Positions 51,920-59,621 of a DNA stretch of 64,000 nt are shown one piece after another. The position numbers and the translations under genes are program-made. Position 1 is the first letter of the stretch. Every line of letters begins with the position of its first letter. The stretch comes from Kutzneria buriramensis (GTDB lineage: Bacteria; Actinomycetota; Actinomycetes; Mycobacteriales; Pseudonocardiaceae): assembly GCF_003387475.1 (NCBI RefSeq), contig NZ_QUNO01000017.1:62001-126000 (forward strand), given 5' to 3'. The notes under the pieces are model-generated. The model was not told the origin of the DNA. It ran no database searches and worked only from the letters and a program-made list of their open reading frames with translations.

Positions 51920-54280
51920 TCAGTTGGTCAGTGTCACGTCGTCGAACAGGGTGTAGGTGGCGTCTCCGGTGTAGTTGTCGTCGTGGCTGGTCAGGGTCAG
52001 CGTGTAGCGGTGCCCGGCGACGACCTTCGCGCCCGCGCGCTGCCAGCCGGTGCCGTCCGTGCAGGTCTTGGCCAATGGTGTGGTGGTCACGCCGGTGGTG
52101 TTGTCCTTCAACGTCGCCGTCGCCCAGTCCGAGTACAGCTGGTCCGGGCAGTTGACGTCGTACCAGAACGACAGCGCGGTCGACCCGGTCGGCACGGTGA
52201 AGGTCTGCGTCAGCGTGGAGTCGCCCTTGGTCGGGGTCGGAGCGCCGGCCTGCGCGGCATAGGCGCCGCTGTGCGCTCCACTGTGGACGACCGTGACAGT
52301 GCCGGTGTGCTTCCAGTCCGTCAGATCCGCGGTCTCGAAGCCGCCGTTGCTGATCCCGCCGTTGCCGGACTCGACGGTGAGCAGGTAACTGGTGACGTGG
52401 GTGGCCGACGGGCCGGTGCCGACGACGGTGATCGGGAAGCTGCCCGACGGGGTCAGCGTCGAGGTGGTGATCGTCAGCGTCGACGAGCCGCCGGCCGTGA
52501 CCGAAGTGGGGTTGAACGAGGCCGTCGTGCCGGCGGGCAGGCCGGTGGCGGCCAGGTTGACCTGCTGCGCGGAGCCGGAGGTGACGGCCGTGGAGACCGT
52601 GGTCGCGGCGGCCTTGCCGGCGGTGACGACGGCCGAGCCCGGGTTGACCGCGACCGAGAAGTCGTCCTGGGTCTTGCTGGTGCAGCCGGGCAGGGTGAAC
52701 GAGGTGTCCCGGGTCCGCCAGGTGAAGTCCCCGTCGATGGGGAGGTACTCGTGGGTGTACCAGAAGGTGCAGTTGTCGACCGGGTCGACGCTCATGCTCG
52801 AGTAGTCGCCCCAGCGCGAGTGCTTGGTCTGCGAGCCGTCGCCGGCCACCGTGGTCGTCTCGGCCTGGGTCAGCTGGCCGGGCGGATCGGCGGCGATCCG
52901 CCCGGTGAGCCGGATCGACGGGTGTTGGTCGGCCGCCGACGCCGTGTAGCCGAGGGCGAGGTTGCCGGCTTTGTCCATCGCCGCCGAGCCCAGCCACCGG
53001 TAGGTCGCGTCCGGCGCGTACGTGCCCTGCTGGAACACAGTGGGATCACCGGTCGCGCCCAGCCGGAACTCGTACCAACGCTCGCCGACCGACCCGCCCG
53101 CGGCGACCGAGTGACTGACCACCAGTGACTGGTGGTCGCCGAAGTTGCGGTAGGCCAGCCGGTACATCAGCCGGTCCGACAGTGCGTCCAGTTGCTGGGT
53201 GGTGTCCGCCTGCGGGACGCACGTTCCGCTGGTACCGCAGGCCGGGGTGTACGCGGCGACGGTCAGCGGCGTCGGCCCGGTGAACGTGGTGTTCGCCGGC
53301 GTGGTCCAGTCGACGTGGAACCGCCAGTACACCAGCGTGGTGTTGGTGGTGCCCAACGCCATCTGGACGTTGGGCGCGCCGGTCGGTGGCGCGGTGCCGC
53401 CGTCGACGTCGGCCGGCAGGATTCCGCCGTAGGCGTTGGAGGTGGTGAAGCACTGCTGGACGGCGGTCTGCCCGGCGAGCATCGCCGCTCGGTTGAGCGC
53501 GCAGCTCTCGGCGCCGAGGAAGGTGGTGCCCGAGGTGTCGAACAGGTTGTAGGTGACGTAGTAGGCGTCCGGCCACACCGAGAGCTTCGGGTAGTCCGGG
53601 AAGCTATTGTACTGGAAGGAATAACGGTTGTACGCGCCGGTGGCATCGGAGGTCTGACTGACCGCGACGCACTCGTAGTAGGGCCCCTTGCTGTTCACGT
53701 TGGCGAACTGCGCCAACACCCAGCGGCCGGCCAGCGTGTCGTAGCGGACGACCGCGTCGCCGTCGTCGGTGGTCTCGCACGGACCGCCGAAGCCGGTGAA
53801 CAGGGTGTTGGTGGTGGCCGGTCCGTACTCGGCGGCGCCGGTCTTGGCGAACACCGCGAACGCGCTGTTGACGATCTCCACGACCTGGCTCGCGCCGACG
53901 GCCGAGTTCGGATCCGGCGGCTCGCTGGTGACGTTGAAGACGCCGCCCGGGCCGGTGAATCCCTGCCCGACCCCGTCGAAGTTGAGGCCGACTTCCGTCT
54001 TCGGCCCCGATCCCGGCGCGGACTGTCGCACCGGGTCAGGGGCCTTGCTCACGGCGTGCGGCAATGTTCCCGGCCGGTCGTCCTCCTCCGGCCCACCGAC
54101 GGCGTGCCGGGGTTTGATCGTCTGCAGCACGGGTGACGTGTCGTGGTGCAGTTCGGTGATGACGGCGGGGGCCGTGCGGCCGGCGGTCGGATCCGGTGCG
54201 GCGGTGGCCGGTTGCGCCGTCAACAGGGTCACCGCCGTCGCGATGACGATGATGGCGGACCGGGGCGGCATTCGTCTCAT
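51920..54280 (-). CDS. Large secreted protein with Ig-like and C-terminal carbohydrate-binding-type domains
   Basis: 786 residues from ATG 54280 (GGAGCCTTCC upstream). Sec signal peptide: PPRSAIIVIATAVTLLTAQP, cleavage after ATAAP near residue 28. Residues about 100-520 form a repeat-free beta-rich domain resembling secreted actinomycete sialidase/propeller-like proteins (WVLAQFANVNSKGPYYECVA, YVTYNLFDTSGTTFLGAESC). An Ig-like segment (DDFSVAVNPGSAVVTAGK, LAATGLPAGTTASFNP) follows, and a C-terminal jelly-roll domain of about 150 residues (GNGGISNGGFETADLTDW ... YTGDATYTLFDDVTLTN) like carbohydrate-binding modules. No protease or glycosidase active site is recognised. Confidence 0.8.
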   Translation of the reverse strand: MRRMPPRSAIIVIATAVTLLTAQPATAAPDPTAGRTAPAVITELHHDTSPVLQTIKPRHAVGGPEEDDRPGTLPHAVSKAPDPVRQSAPGSGPKTEVGLNFDGVGQGFTGPGGVFNVTSEPPDPNSAVGASQVVEIVNSAFAVFAKTGAAEYGPATTNTLFTGFGGPCETTDDGDAVVRYDTLAGRWVLAQFANVNSKGPYYECVAVSQTSDATGAYNRYSFQYNSFPDYPKLSVWPDAYYVTYNLFDTSGTTFLGAESCALNRAAMLAGQTAVQQCFTTSNAYGGILPADVDGGTAPPTGAPNVQMALGTTNTTLVYWRFHVDWTTPANTTFTGPTPLTVAAYTPACGTSGTCVPQADTTQQLDALSDRLMYRLAYRNFGDHQSLVVSHSVAAGGSVGERWYEFRLGATGDPTVFQQGTYAPDATYRWLGSAAMDKAGNLALGYTASAADQHPSIRLTGRIAADPPGQLTQAETTTVAGDGSQTKHSRWGDYSSMSVDPVDNCTFWYTHEYLPIDGDFTWRTRDTSFTLPGCTSKTQDDFSVAVNPGSAVVTAGKAAATTVSTAVTSGSAQQVNLAATGLPAGTTASFNPTSVTAGGSSTLTITTSTLTPSGSFPITVVGTGPSATHVTSYLLTVESGNGGISNGGFETADLTDWKHTGTVTVVHSGAHSGAYAAQAGAPTPTKGDSTLTQTFTVPTGSTALSFWYDVNCPDQLYSDWATATLKDNTTGVTTTPLAKTCTDGTGWQRAGAKVVAGHRYTLTLTSHDDNYTGDATYTLFDDVTLTN

Positions 54281-54760
54281 GGAAGGCTCCAGAGGAATGC
54301 GCCGCGGCGGAAGCGCGTGGTCGACAGGGTCGAACGCGGATACTAGGAACCTTCGACGATGCCGAACAACCCCGGTTCGGCAAGAGGCGACGAAGGAGAT
54401 TCCCTTGCTGGACCGAAAGGTTCACGACGATCGTCGTGAACCTCGGAAATCCGGCGCGCCGCGGCGACCACGCCGTGATCGGCACCGACCGCGAGCGGGA
54501 CCAGAACAGCGGGAGGTGGGCCAGCAGCAGCACCGGCAGGGCGATGTCGACGGCGAGACGGCCGGCCGGCGAGCCCTGTTGCAACCCGAAGCGCCGTCGG
54601 CGGCGCGAGCGCCCGTTCGTCACGAGATTGACGAGGACGCCGCCGACGGCACCGCACTGTTGATTCGGTCCGTCCTGTGCTCGACGCCCCGCATGGCCAT
54701 GAGCCTGAACTCCGCAGACCTTGATCCCCGTTGAGGCCGACGTGGTCTGCCCGATGGCCG
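54281..54760. other. 480-bp gap with a 24-bp perfect palindrome
   Basis: No supportable gene. The palindrome at 54419-54442 consists of GGTTCACGACGA and its exact reverse complement without a loop, more like a protein-binding site than a terminator. Minus-strand frames across 54440-54560 look partly protein-like (LAVDIALPVLLLAHLPLFW) but lack start signals. Confidence 0.45.
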
Positions 54761-55783
54761 TCAGGTGGTCATACCTTTCAGCGTGAGCAGGCTCTCCGCC
54801 GTGTCGGCGATGGTGTCCTCGATCGGCCTCGGCGACCAGCCCAGCATCCGCTGAGCCTTCTCCGAGGTGGCGTCGAAGTTCCGGCCCAGCTGTGGGCGCA
54901 GAAGGCGCAGTCCCGGGTTGACGCGTGCAAGGGCTCGCGCCGTCCACAACGGCAGTTCACGCGTGGGCACCTTCGAGGCGCGGTCGCCGAGACGGTCACG
55001 CAGGATGGCCGCGATCTCACGCACCCACAGGCTGTGCCCGGAGATCGCGAGAAACCGCTCTCCCGCCGCGGCTGGATCGGTCATCGCCCGCAGGTGCAGG
55101 TCCGCGACGTCGCGCACGTCCACGTATCCCATCGCGAACTTCGGCAGGGCGGGCAGATCACCGTCCAGCATCCGCTGCACCAGCCCGAGCGACGGTGAGT
55201 AGTCGGAGCCGAGAACCGGCCCGAACACTCCGACGGGGTTCACCACAGCCAGCTCGATACCACCGTGCTGGGCGACGAAGTCCCACGCCGCCTTCTCCGA
55301 CAGCGTCTTGGACTTCTGATACGGCGGGATACCGGCGTCCACATTGCTCCAATCCGCCTCGGTGAACACCCGCGACCTCTCGGGGTGTCCCATCCCGACT
55401 GCCCCGAACGCCGACGTCAGAACGACCCGTTTCACGCCGGCCTCGCGCGCGGCCCGCAGGACGCGCAACACCCCGTCCCGAGCGGGCACGACCATCTCGT
55501 CGTCGTTCTTGGGCAGGCTGGTCAGGGTCGGGGAGGCGACGTGCAGCACGTAGTCGCAACCCTCGACCGCCTCGCGCCACCCCGCGTCCTGCTGGAGGTC
55601 GGCCTGGCACACGGTCAGCTTCGCGTCCTCGGACGCCCCTCCGGCGCGCAGCATCGCCCGCACCGCGGGCTCCTTCTTCAGGTCCCGCACCGTGGTGCGT
55701 ACCGTGTGCCCGTTCGCCAGCAGCGCGAGAACACACCAGCTGCCAATGTATCCCGAACCGCCCGTGACCAGTACTTCTGACAT
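54761..55783 (-). CDS. NAD(P)-dependent extended SDR (dihydroflavonol-reductase-like)
   Basis: 340 residues from ATG 55783, with GAGGTG upstream. N-terminal GGSGYIGSW, catalytic YQKSK with TSAFGAVG, and NPVGVFGPVLG of the DFR/cinnamyl-reductase subgroup. Likely reduces an aldehyde or ketone. It is third in a minus-strand set with an aldo-keto reductase and a DUF998 membrane protein that a divergent TetR repressor appears to control, a typical inducible carbonyl detoxification set. Confidence 0.9.
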   Translation of the reverse strand: MSEVLVTGGSGYIGSWCVLALLANGHTVRTTVRDLKKEPAVRAMLRAGGASEDAKLTVCQADLQQDAGWREAVEGCDYVLHVASPTLTSLPKNDDEMVVPARDGVLRVLRAAREAGVKRVVLTSAFGAVGMGHPERSRVFTEADWSNVDAGIPPYQKSKTLSEKAAWDFVAQHGGIELAVVNPVGVFGPVLGSDYSPSLGLVQRMLDGDLPALPKFAMGYVDVRDVADLHLRAMTDPAAAGERFLAISGHSLWVREIAAILRDRLGDRASKVPTRELPLWTARALARVNPGLRLLRPQLGRNFDATSEKAQRMLGWSPRPIEDTIADTAESLLTLKGMTT

Positions 55784-55854
55784 GACTGCACCTCACAAAA
55801 TCTCAGCGGAGAAAGCGTCGGGCGGACCGGCGCCGGTGCCGGCCCTACCCAGGG

Positions 55855-56559
55855 CTACCGGCCGACGGCGACCGGCTGGCGGAGTGATGTCTGCCGGGCG
55901 ACCAGCAGACCGCTGCCGAGCAGGACATGGCCGATCATGATCGGGTAGATCACCGCGCGTTCGAACATGCCGATGTTCCACGCCCAACCAGTGAACACGT
56001 CGGCCATGAACACGGGGAACGCGACCAGGCCGACGATGCCCAGCACGATGCTCGCGATCCGGCGGCCGCGGCCCAGCCCGATCCGGGCGCCACTGGCGCC
56101 GACGACGATCGCCATGACGTTGCCGGCGAGCATCACGCCCTGCGCACCGAACTGGTGGAACGCGATCAAGCCGTTCGCGACGTCCGCGTTGGATCCCTGG
56201 AAGATCCCCACCAGGGACACGCCGAGGCCGGACACGATCGCCAGCACGAGGATCGTGATGGGCCGCGGGCCCCGGCGCAGATCGAAGGTCAGCAGCGCGC
56301 CGACGATGAGCAGGATGCCGTAGAGGACCCAGCCGGTGTCCATGACCGCGCCCAGCGGGGAGTTCCCGATCTGCCCGAAGGCGACCTGGCTCGGTCCGGT
56401 CAGACCGAGGTGGCTGACCCAGTTGTAGAACGGCGAGTAGTGGGGGTGCTGCCAGGCTGCCGCCGTGATGAGCTCGGCCGCCCACGACACCAGTGGGCCG
56501 AGGAACAACAAGATCGCGCCGAGACGGGCAGTCGGGCCGGAGCGGATGATGGTCCTCAC
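55855..56559 (-). CDS. DUF998 integral membrane protein
   Basis: 234 residues with about six transmembrane segments (for example LGAILLFLGPLVSWAAELI, TILVLAIVSGLGVSLVGIF, IASIVLGIVGLVAFPVFMA). The motif NWVSHLGLTG near residue 45 and the overall pattern match DUF998. The GTG start overlaps the aldo-keto reductase stop (GTGA), so translation is coupled. Function unknown. Confidence 0.85.
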   Translation of the reverse strand: MRTIIRSGPTARLGAILLFLGPLVSWAAELITAAAWQHPHYSPFYNWVSHLGLTGPSQVAFGQIGNSPLGAVMDTGWVLYGILLIVGALLTFDLRRGPRPITILVLAIVSGLGVSLVGIFQGSNADVANGLIAFHQFGAQGVMLAGNVMAIVVGASGARIGLGRGRRIASIVLGIVGLVAFPVFMADVFTGWAWNIGMFERAVIYPIMIGHVLLGSGLLVARQTSLRQPVAVGR

Positions 56560-57605
56560 CGTAGGGCCATTCCCGGCACGCGGGCGCGGATCGCGTCCAA
56601 CTCGGCCTCGTCGGAGATGCCCTGCCAGTCATAGCGCGGCGTGTACGGCGCGATCAGCGCGCGCACCTGCTCGTCGGTGAGTACCACGTCCAGGGACGCC
56701 ACGGCGTCGTCGATCTGCTGCACCGAACCCGCACCGACCAACGGAGCGGTGACCACCGGCTGGCGCCGCAGCCAGGCCAGGGCGATCTGGGCGCGGCTGA
56801 CGCCGTGTGCGTCGGCGACCTGCCCGACTGCGTCCACGATCGCGCGGTTGGACGCCTCCTCGGTGGGCGAGTAGAGCATGTCAGCGAACGCGCCGTCGGT
56901 CGCGGCCCGTGCGGTGGACTTCGCGTCGCCCCAAGCCCGGGCCAGTCGGCCGCGCGCCAGTGGGCTCCAGATGATCGTGCCGACGCCCTCGTCCAGGCAC
57001 AGCGGGATCATCTCGCGCTCTTCCTCGCGGTGCAGCAGGTTGTAGTGGTTCTGCATGGACACGAACCGGGCCCAGCCGTGCTGCTTCTGCAGGTGCAGGG
57101 CCTTCGCGAACTCCCATGCGGGCATCGACGAGGCGCCCAGGTAGCGGACCTTGCCGGCCTTGACCAGGTCGCTGAGCGCTTCGAGCGTTTCTTCCAGCGG
57201 TGTCGCGTGGTCGTTGCGGTGCACCTGGTAGAGGTCGATGTAGTCGGTGCCCAGCCGGCGCAGCGAGTGGTCGACCTCGGTCATGATCGCCTTGCGGGAC
57301 AGGCCCTTGCCGTTGGGGCCGGGGCGCATCGGGTGGCGCAGCTTGGTGGCGATCACCACCTCGTCCCGGTCGGCGAAGTCCCTCAGCGCGCGGCCGAGGA
57401 TCTCCTCGCTGGAGCCGAGCGAGTACATGTTCGCGGTGTCGAAGAAGTTGATGCCGGCGTCGAGGGCGTGCTTGATCAGGGGACGCGCGTCCTGTTCGCC
57501 GAGCGACCAGACGGGGTGGCCTCGGTCGGGCTGGCCGTAGGTCATCGCGCCGATCGCGATGGGTGAGACGTCCAGGCCGGTGGTGCCGAGCTTCACGTAG
57601 CGCAT
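56556..57605 (-). CDS. Aldo/keto reductase
   Basis: 349 residues from ATG 57605 (AGGAG upstream). AKR signatures: FFDTANMYSLGSSEEILGRA (catalytic Asp and Tyr), catalytic Lys in ATKLRHPM, YIDLYQVHRND with the His, and the NADPH site LVGAGSVQQIDDAVAS. Similar to the YghZ/Gpr-like group. First gene of the operon and separated from the divergent TetR gene by two operator-like repeats. Confidence 0.93.
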   Translation of the reverse strand: MRYVKLGTTGLDVSPIAIGAMTYGQPDRGHPVWSLGEQDARPLIKHALDAGINFFDTANMYSLGSSEEILGRALRDFADRDEVVIATKLRHPMRPGPNGKGLSRKAIMTEVDHSLRRLGTDYIDLYQVHRNDHATPLEETLEALSDLVKAGKVRYLGASSMPAWEFAKALHLQKQHGWARFVSMQNHYNLLHREEEREMIPLCLDEGVGTIIWSPLARGRLARAWGDAKSTARAATDGAFADMLYSPTEEASNRAIVDAVGQVADAHGVSRAQIALAWLRRQPVVTAPLVGAGSVQQIDDAVASLDVVLTDEQVRALIAPYTPRYDWQGISDEAELDAIRARVPGMALR

Positions 57606-57625
57606 GGGGGGCTCCTGCGAGAATG

Positions 57626-57679
57626 AACTTGCGGAGGATTCTCCGCAAGTTCTGCCCAAACTAGCGGAGGATTGTCCGC
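57626..57679. promoter_or_regulatory. TetR operators
   Basis: Palindrome 1: AACTTGCGGAG-GATT-CTCCGCAAGTT (57626-57651), perfect 11-bp arms. Palindrome 2: GCGGAGGATTGTCCGC (57664-57679), a shorter copy with the same core. Both lie between the aldo-keto reductase and TetR starts and probably bind the TetR protein. Confidence 0.8.
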
Positions 57680-57706
57680 ATGTCAAAGGTGGGGCATCAT
57701 CGAGAC

Positions 57707-58291
57707 ATGACCGATGGGACCCCGAGCACCTACGGCACGCAGCGCAAGGCCGCCGCGCGCAACCGGGTCGCGATCATCGAGGCCGCCCACGAACTGTTCT
57801 CGGACAACCCGCTCGTGCCGCTGAGCGAGGTCGCCAAACGCGCCGGCGTCGGCGCCGGAACGCTCTACCGCCACTTCCCCACCCGCGAGGACCTGATCCT
57901 GGCGGCCTACCAGCACGACATCGAGCGCCTGACCGTCACCGCGGACGAGGTGCTGGCGCGTCATTCGTCGGCCAAGGCCGCGTTCATCGAGTGGTTCGAG
58001 ACGCTGTCGGCCTACATCCGCATCAAGCACGGTCTCGGTGACGCCTTGCACAGTGCTGCGGCCCAGGAGGTGATCAGCGCGTCCTGGGCGCCGACCACCG
58101 CCGCGGTGGCGAAGCTCGTCGACGCCTGCGTGGCCGAGGGCACCATCGCCGCGGGACACGACCCCGCCGACATCATCATGCTGATGAGCTTCCTGTGGCG
58201 CGTCGCGAACAACGACGACGGCATGGCTCAGGGACGGCGCCTGATCGCCGCAGTGTTCTCCGGCCTGAAGGAAGTGCCCCAGCCGATCTGA
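57707..58291 (+). CDS. TetR-family repressor
   Basis: 194 residues. ATG 57707 is preferred (AAAGGTGGGG upstream); the earlier ATG at 57680 touches the second operator. HTH: AIIEAAHELFSDNPLVPLSE, VAKRAGVGAGTLYRHFPTRE. The C-terminal half is the TetR_C-type domain (SSAKAAFIEWFETLSAYIRI) found next to reductases. Likely represses the divergent aldo-keto reductase operon and itself until a reactive carbonyl or drug is bound. Confidence 0.93.
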   Translation: MTDGTPSTYGTQRKAAARNRVAIIEAAHELFSDNPLVPLSEVAKRAGVGAGTLYRHFPTREDLILAAYQHDIERLTVTADEVLARHSSAKAAFIEWFETLSAYIRIKHGLGDALHSAAAQEVISASWAPTTAAVAKLVDACVAEGTIAAGHDPADIIMLMSFLWRVANNDDGMAQGRRLIAAVFSGLKEVPQPI

Positions 58292-58687
58292 CCACGACCG
58301 AGTTGAGCCGTCGCGACTCCTCGGTAGCTCGACTCGAACCAGGGGCGGGCTGCCGCCGGAGGTCGCGGGCAATGGATATCGCGCTGTTGGTCGCGTCCAG
58401 TTTGTTCGCCTTGCGGGAGTCCACAGTGGTCAGCTACCTGCCAACCGGATGCGCGCGCCGGAACACCTGTCAGTCGATCACCGTGGGGGCGTGAGCCACA
58501 TTGGCGTGTCCGGTTTGAGCAGACCGGCCGACGCCGTGCGATTCGGCGATCTTGGCCCCGCGTATTCGCCGGCCGAACTCCTCCCGGTCGACCGACGCCG
58601 CCGAGGCTGTACGTGCCGAGAACTGCGTCCGCGCAGGTCAGCAAGCATCGGAACGTGACTGGTCGCCCTCCGGCATGATCGCGGCTC

Positions 58688-58837
58688 GTGCCGGTCCGCT
58701 TCGCCTACCTCGCCGTCACCCACGCCTTCGCCGCGCTGCGGCTACTGCGCATGACCGACCGCGAGAAGGTGATCTTGAAGTGGACGGATCGGCGGTCGGC
58801 ACATTTCAGCACAGCGGGATGGTCCGGGACGCGATAG
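58688..58837 (+). pseudogene. N-terminal remnant of an integrase-core (IS3/IS481-like) transposase
   Basis: Forty-nine codons from GTG read VRFAYLAVTHAFAALRLLRM followed by TDREK. Actinomycete integrase-core transposases commonly begin with R-YL-VTHAFAALRLLPMSDRDK-AEILVLRHQ; here the reading diverges right after DREK and stops at TAG. The rest of the element is missing. No terminal inverted repeats were found. Confidence 0.55.
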
Positions 58838-59031
58838 CCGGATCGTGCTTTCGGCGCGCGTGGTGGTTCGGCGAGACCAGCGGTGGTGAACCTGATCAAC
58901 TCAGCAAGCTCCACCGTATCTCTCGGGCTCCGGGCGATGGCCCATTCCTCACAGGGCTCGATCGACGCGGGTGAACCCGGTCGCCTCCGGCTGCTTCTAC
59001 CCGATCGACGGCACGATCGGAGGGAACACGG

Positions 59032-59199
59032 ATGCGCGTGGCTTCACGGGGTACGGCGGTGGCAGCCGTAATACTCGTTTTGGTCGGAGCCGGGGCCCTG
59101 CTGTCGCTCCGTGGCGAATGCGCATCCGGACCAGCCCGGCCGGGTGGCCCCGTTCGCGGTTCCTCGCGTGGCAGGCCAGATGTGAGGGGTTCTCGGTGA
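59032..59199 (+). CDS. Possible 55-residue single-helix membrane or secreted peptide
   Basis: ATG 59032 follows GGAGGGAACACGG, a strong ribosome-binding site. One hydrophobic helix (TAVAAVILVLVGAGALLSL) is followed by a Gly/Arg/Pro-rich tail ending RPDVRGSR. It could be a small membrane protein, or the start of a larger lost lipoprotein since a Cys lies at residue 30. No family recognised. Confidence 0.35.
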   Translation: MRVASRGTAVAAVILVLVGAGALLSLRGECASGPARPGGPVRGSSRGRPDVRGSR

Positions 59200-59394
59200 C
59201 ATACGGGTCGATCCCGGTGTCGACGGCACGCGCACCATCCTGACGGCTAATCACATTCGCCCAGCCAGTGCAGAGGACGCCTTGCTCGGCGCCCATGGAA
59301 GGCAGGCCATCGACTGAGTCGACTCGGCAACCTCGCGTCTACGCCTTGGACCGCTGTAGGAGGGACCAGTTGTTATTCACGGGTCCGGCTGCGT

Positions 59395-59607
59395 TCAGAG
59401 TTCGATCGGTCGGTAGGCCAGCGCCTTGTCCACGATCTCCTCGGGCGACAGTTCTTCGTCGGAGTAGAAGATCAGGTCGCTGATCGCCGGGTGCGGAACC
59501 GACTGGTTGAGCTGGTCGATCCACTCGCCGGCCTGCTCGTCGTCCCCCTCGCCGCGCTGGAGGCGGTCGACCAGCGCGATCATCTCGTCTCGGGTGAGGC
59601 GTTCCAT
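59395..59607 (-). CDS. Colicin/pyocin-type DNase immunity protein (Im9-like)
   Basis: 70 residues from ATG 59607 (AGGAAAAGG upstream); an ATG at 59625, overlapping the toxin stop as ATGA, would add six residues. The diagnostic segment HPAISDLIFYSDEELSPEEI corresponds to HPSGSDLIYYP ... SP-GIV of Im7/Im9, including the toxin-binding Asp-Leu-Ile-Tyr-Tyr helix III region. The protein is acidic. It lies immediately downstream of the Rhs toxin gene whose tip is a colicin-E9-like DNase, so it is the cognate antidote. Im-type immunity proteins are mostly known from proteobacteria. Confidence 0.88.
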   Translation of the reverse strand: MERLTRDEMIALVDRLQRGEGDDEQAGEWIDQLNQSVPHPAISDLIFYSDEELSPEEIVDKALAYRPIEL

Positions 59608-59621
59608 GGTGCCTTTTCCTG

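Larger units (their letters stand above)
58292..59394. other. 1.1-kb gap with an IS remnant and one possible small gene
   Basis: Apart from the remnant at 58688-58837 and the small frame at 59032-59199 I see no gene, RNA gene or strong terminator. The mixture of short frames in both directions points to decayed sequence at the border of the toxin locus. Confidence 0.5.

Noticed and set aside
59032-59316. Frameshifted lipoprotein gene joining the 55-residue frame with the following protein-like frame
   Set aside because: The second frame is closed by a stop immediately before the supposed junction, so a single frameshift cannot join them.
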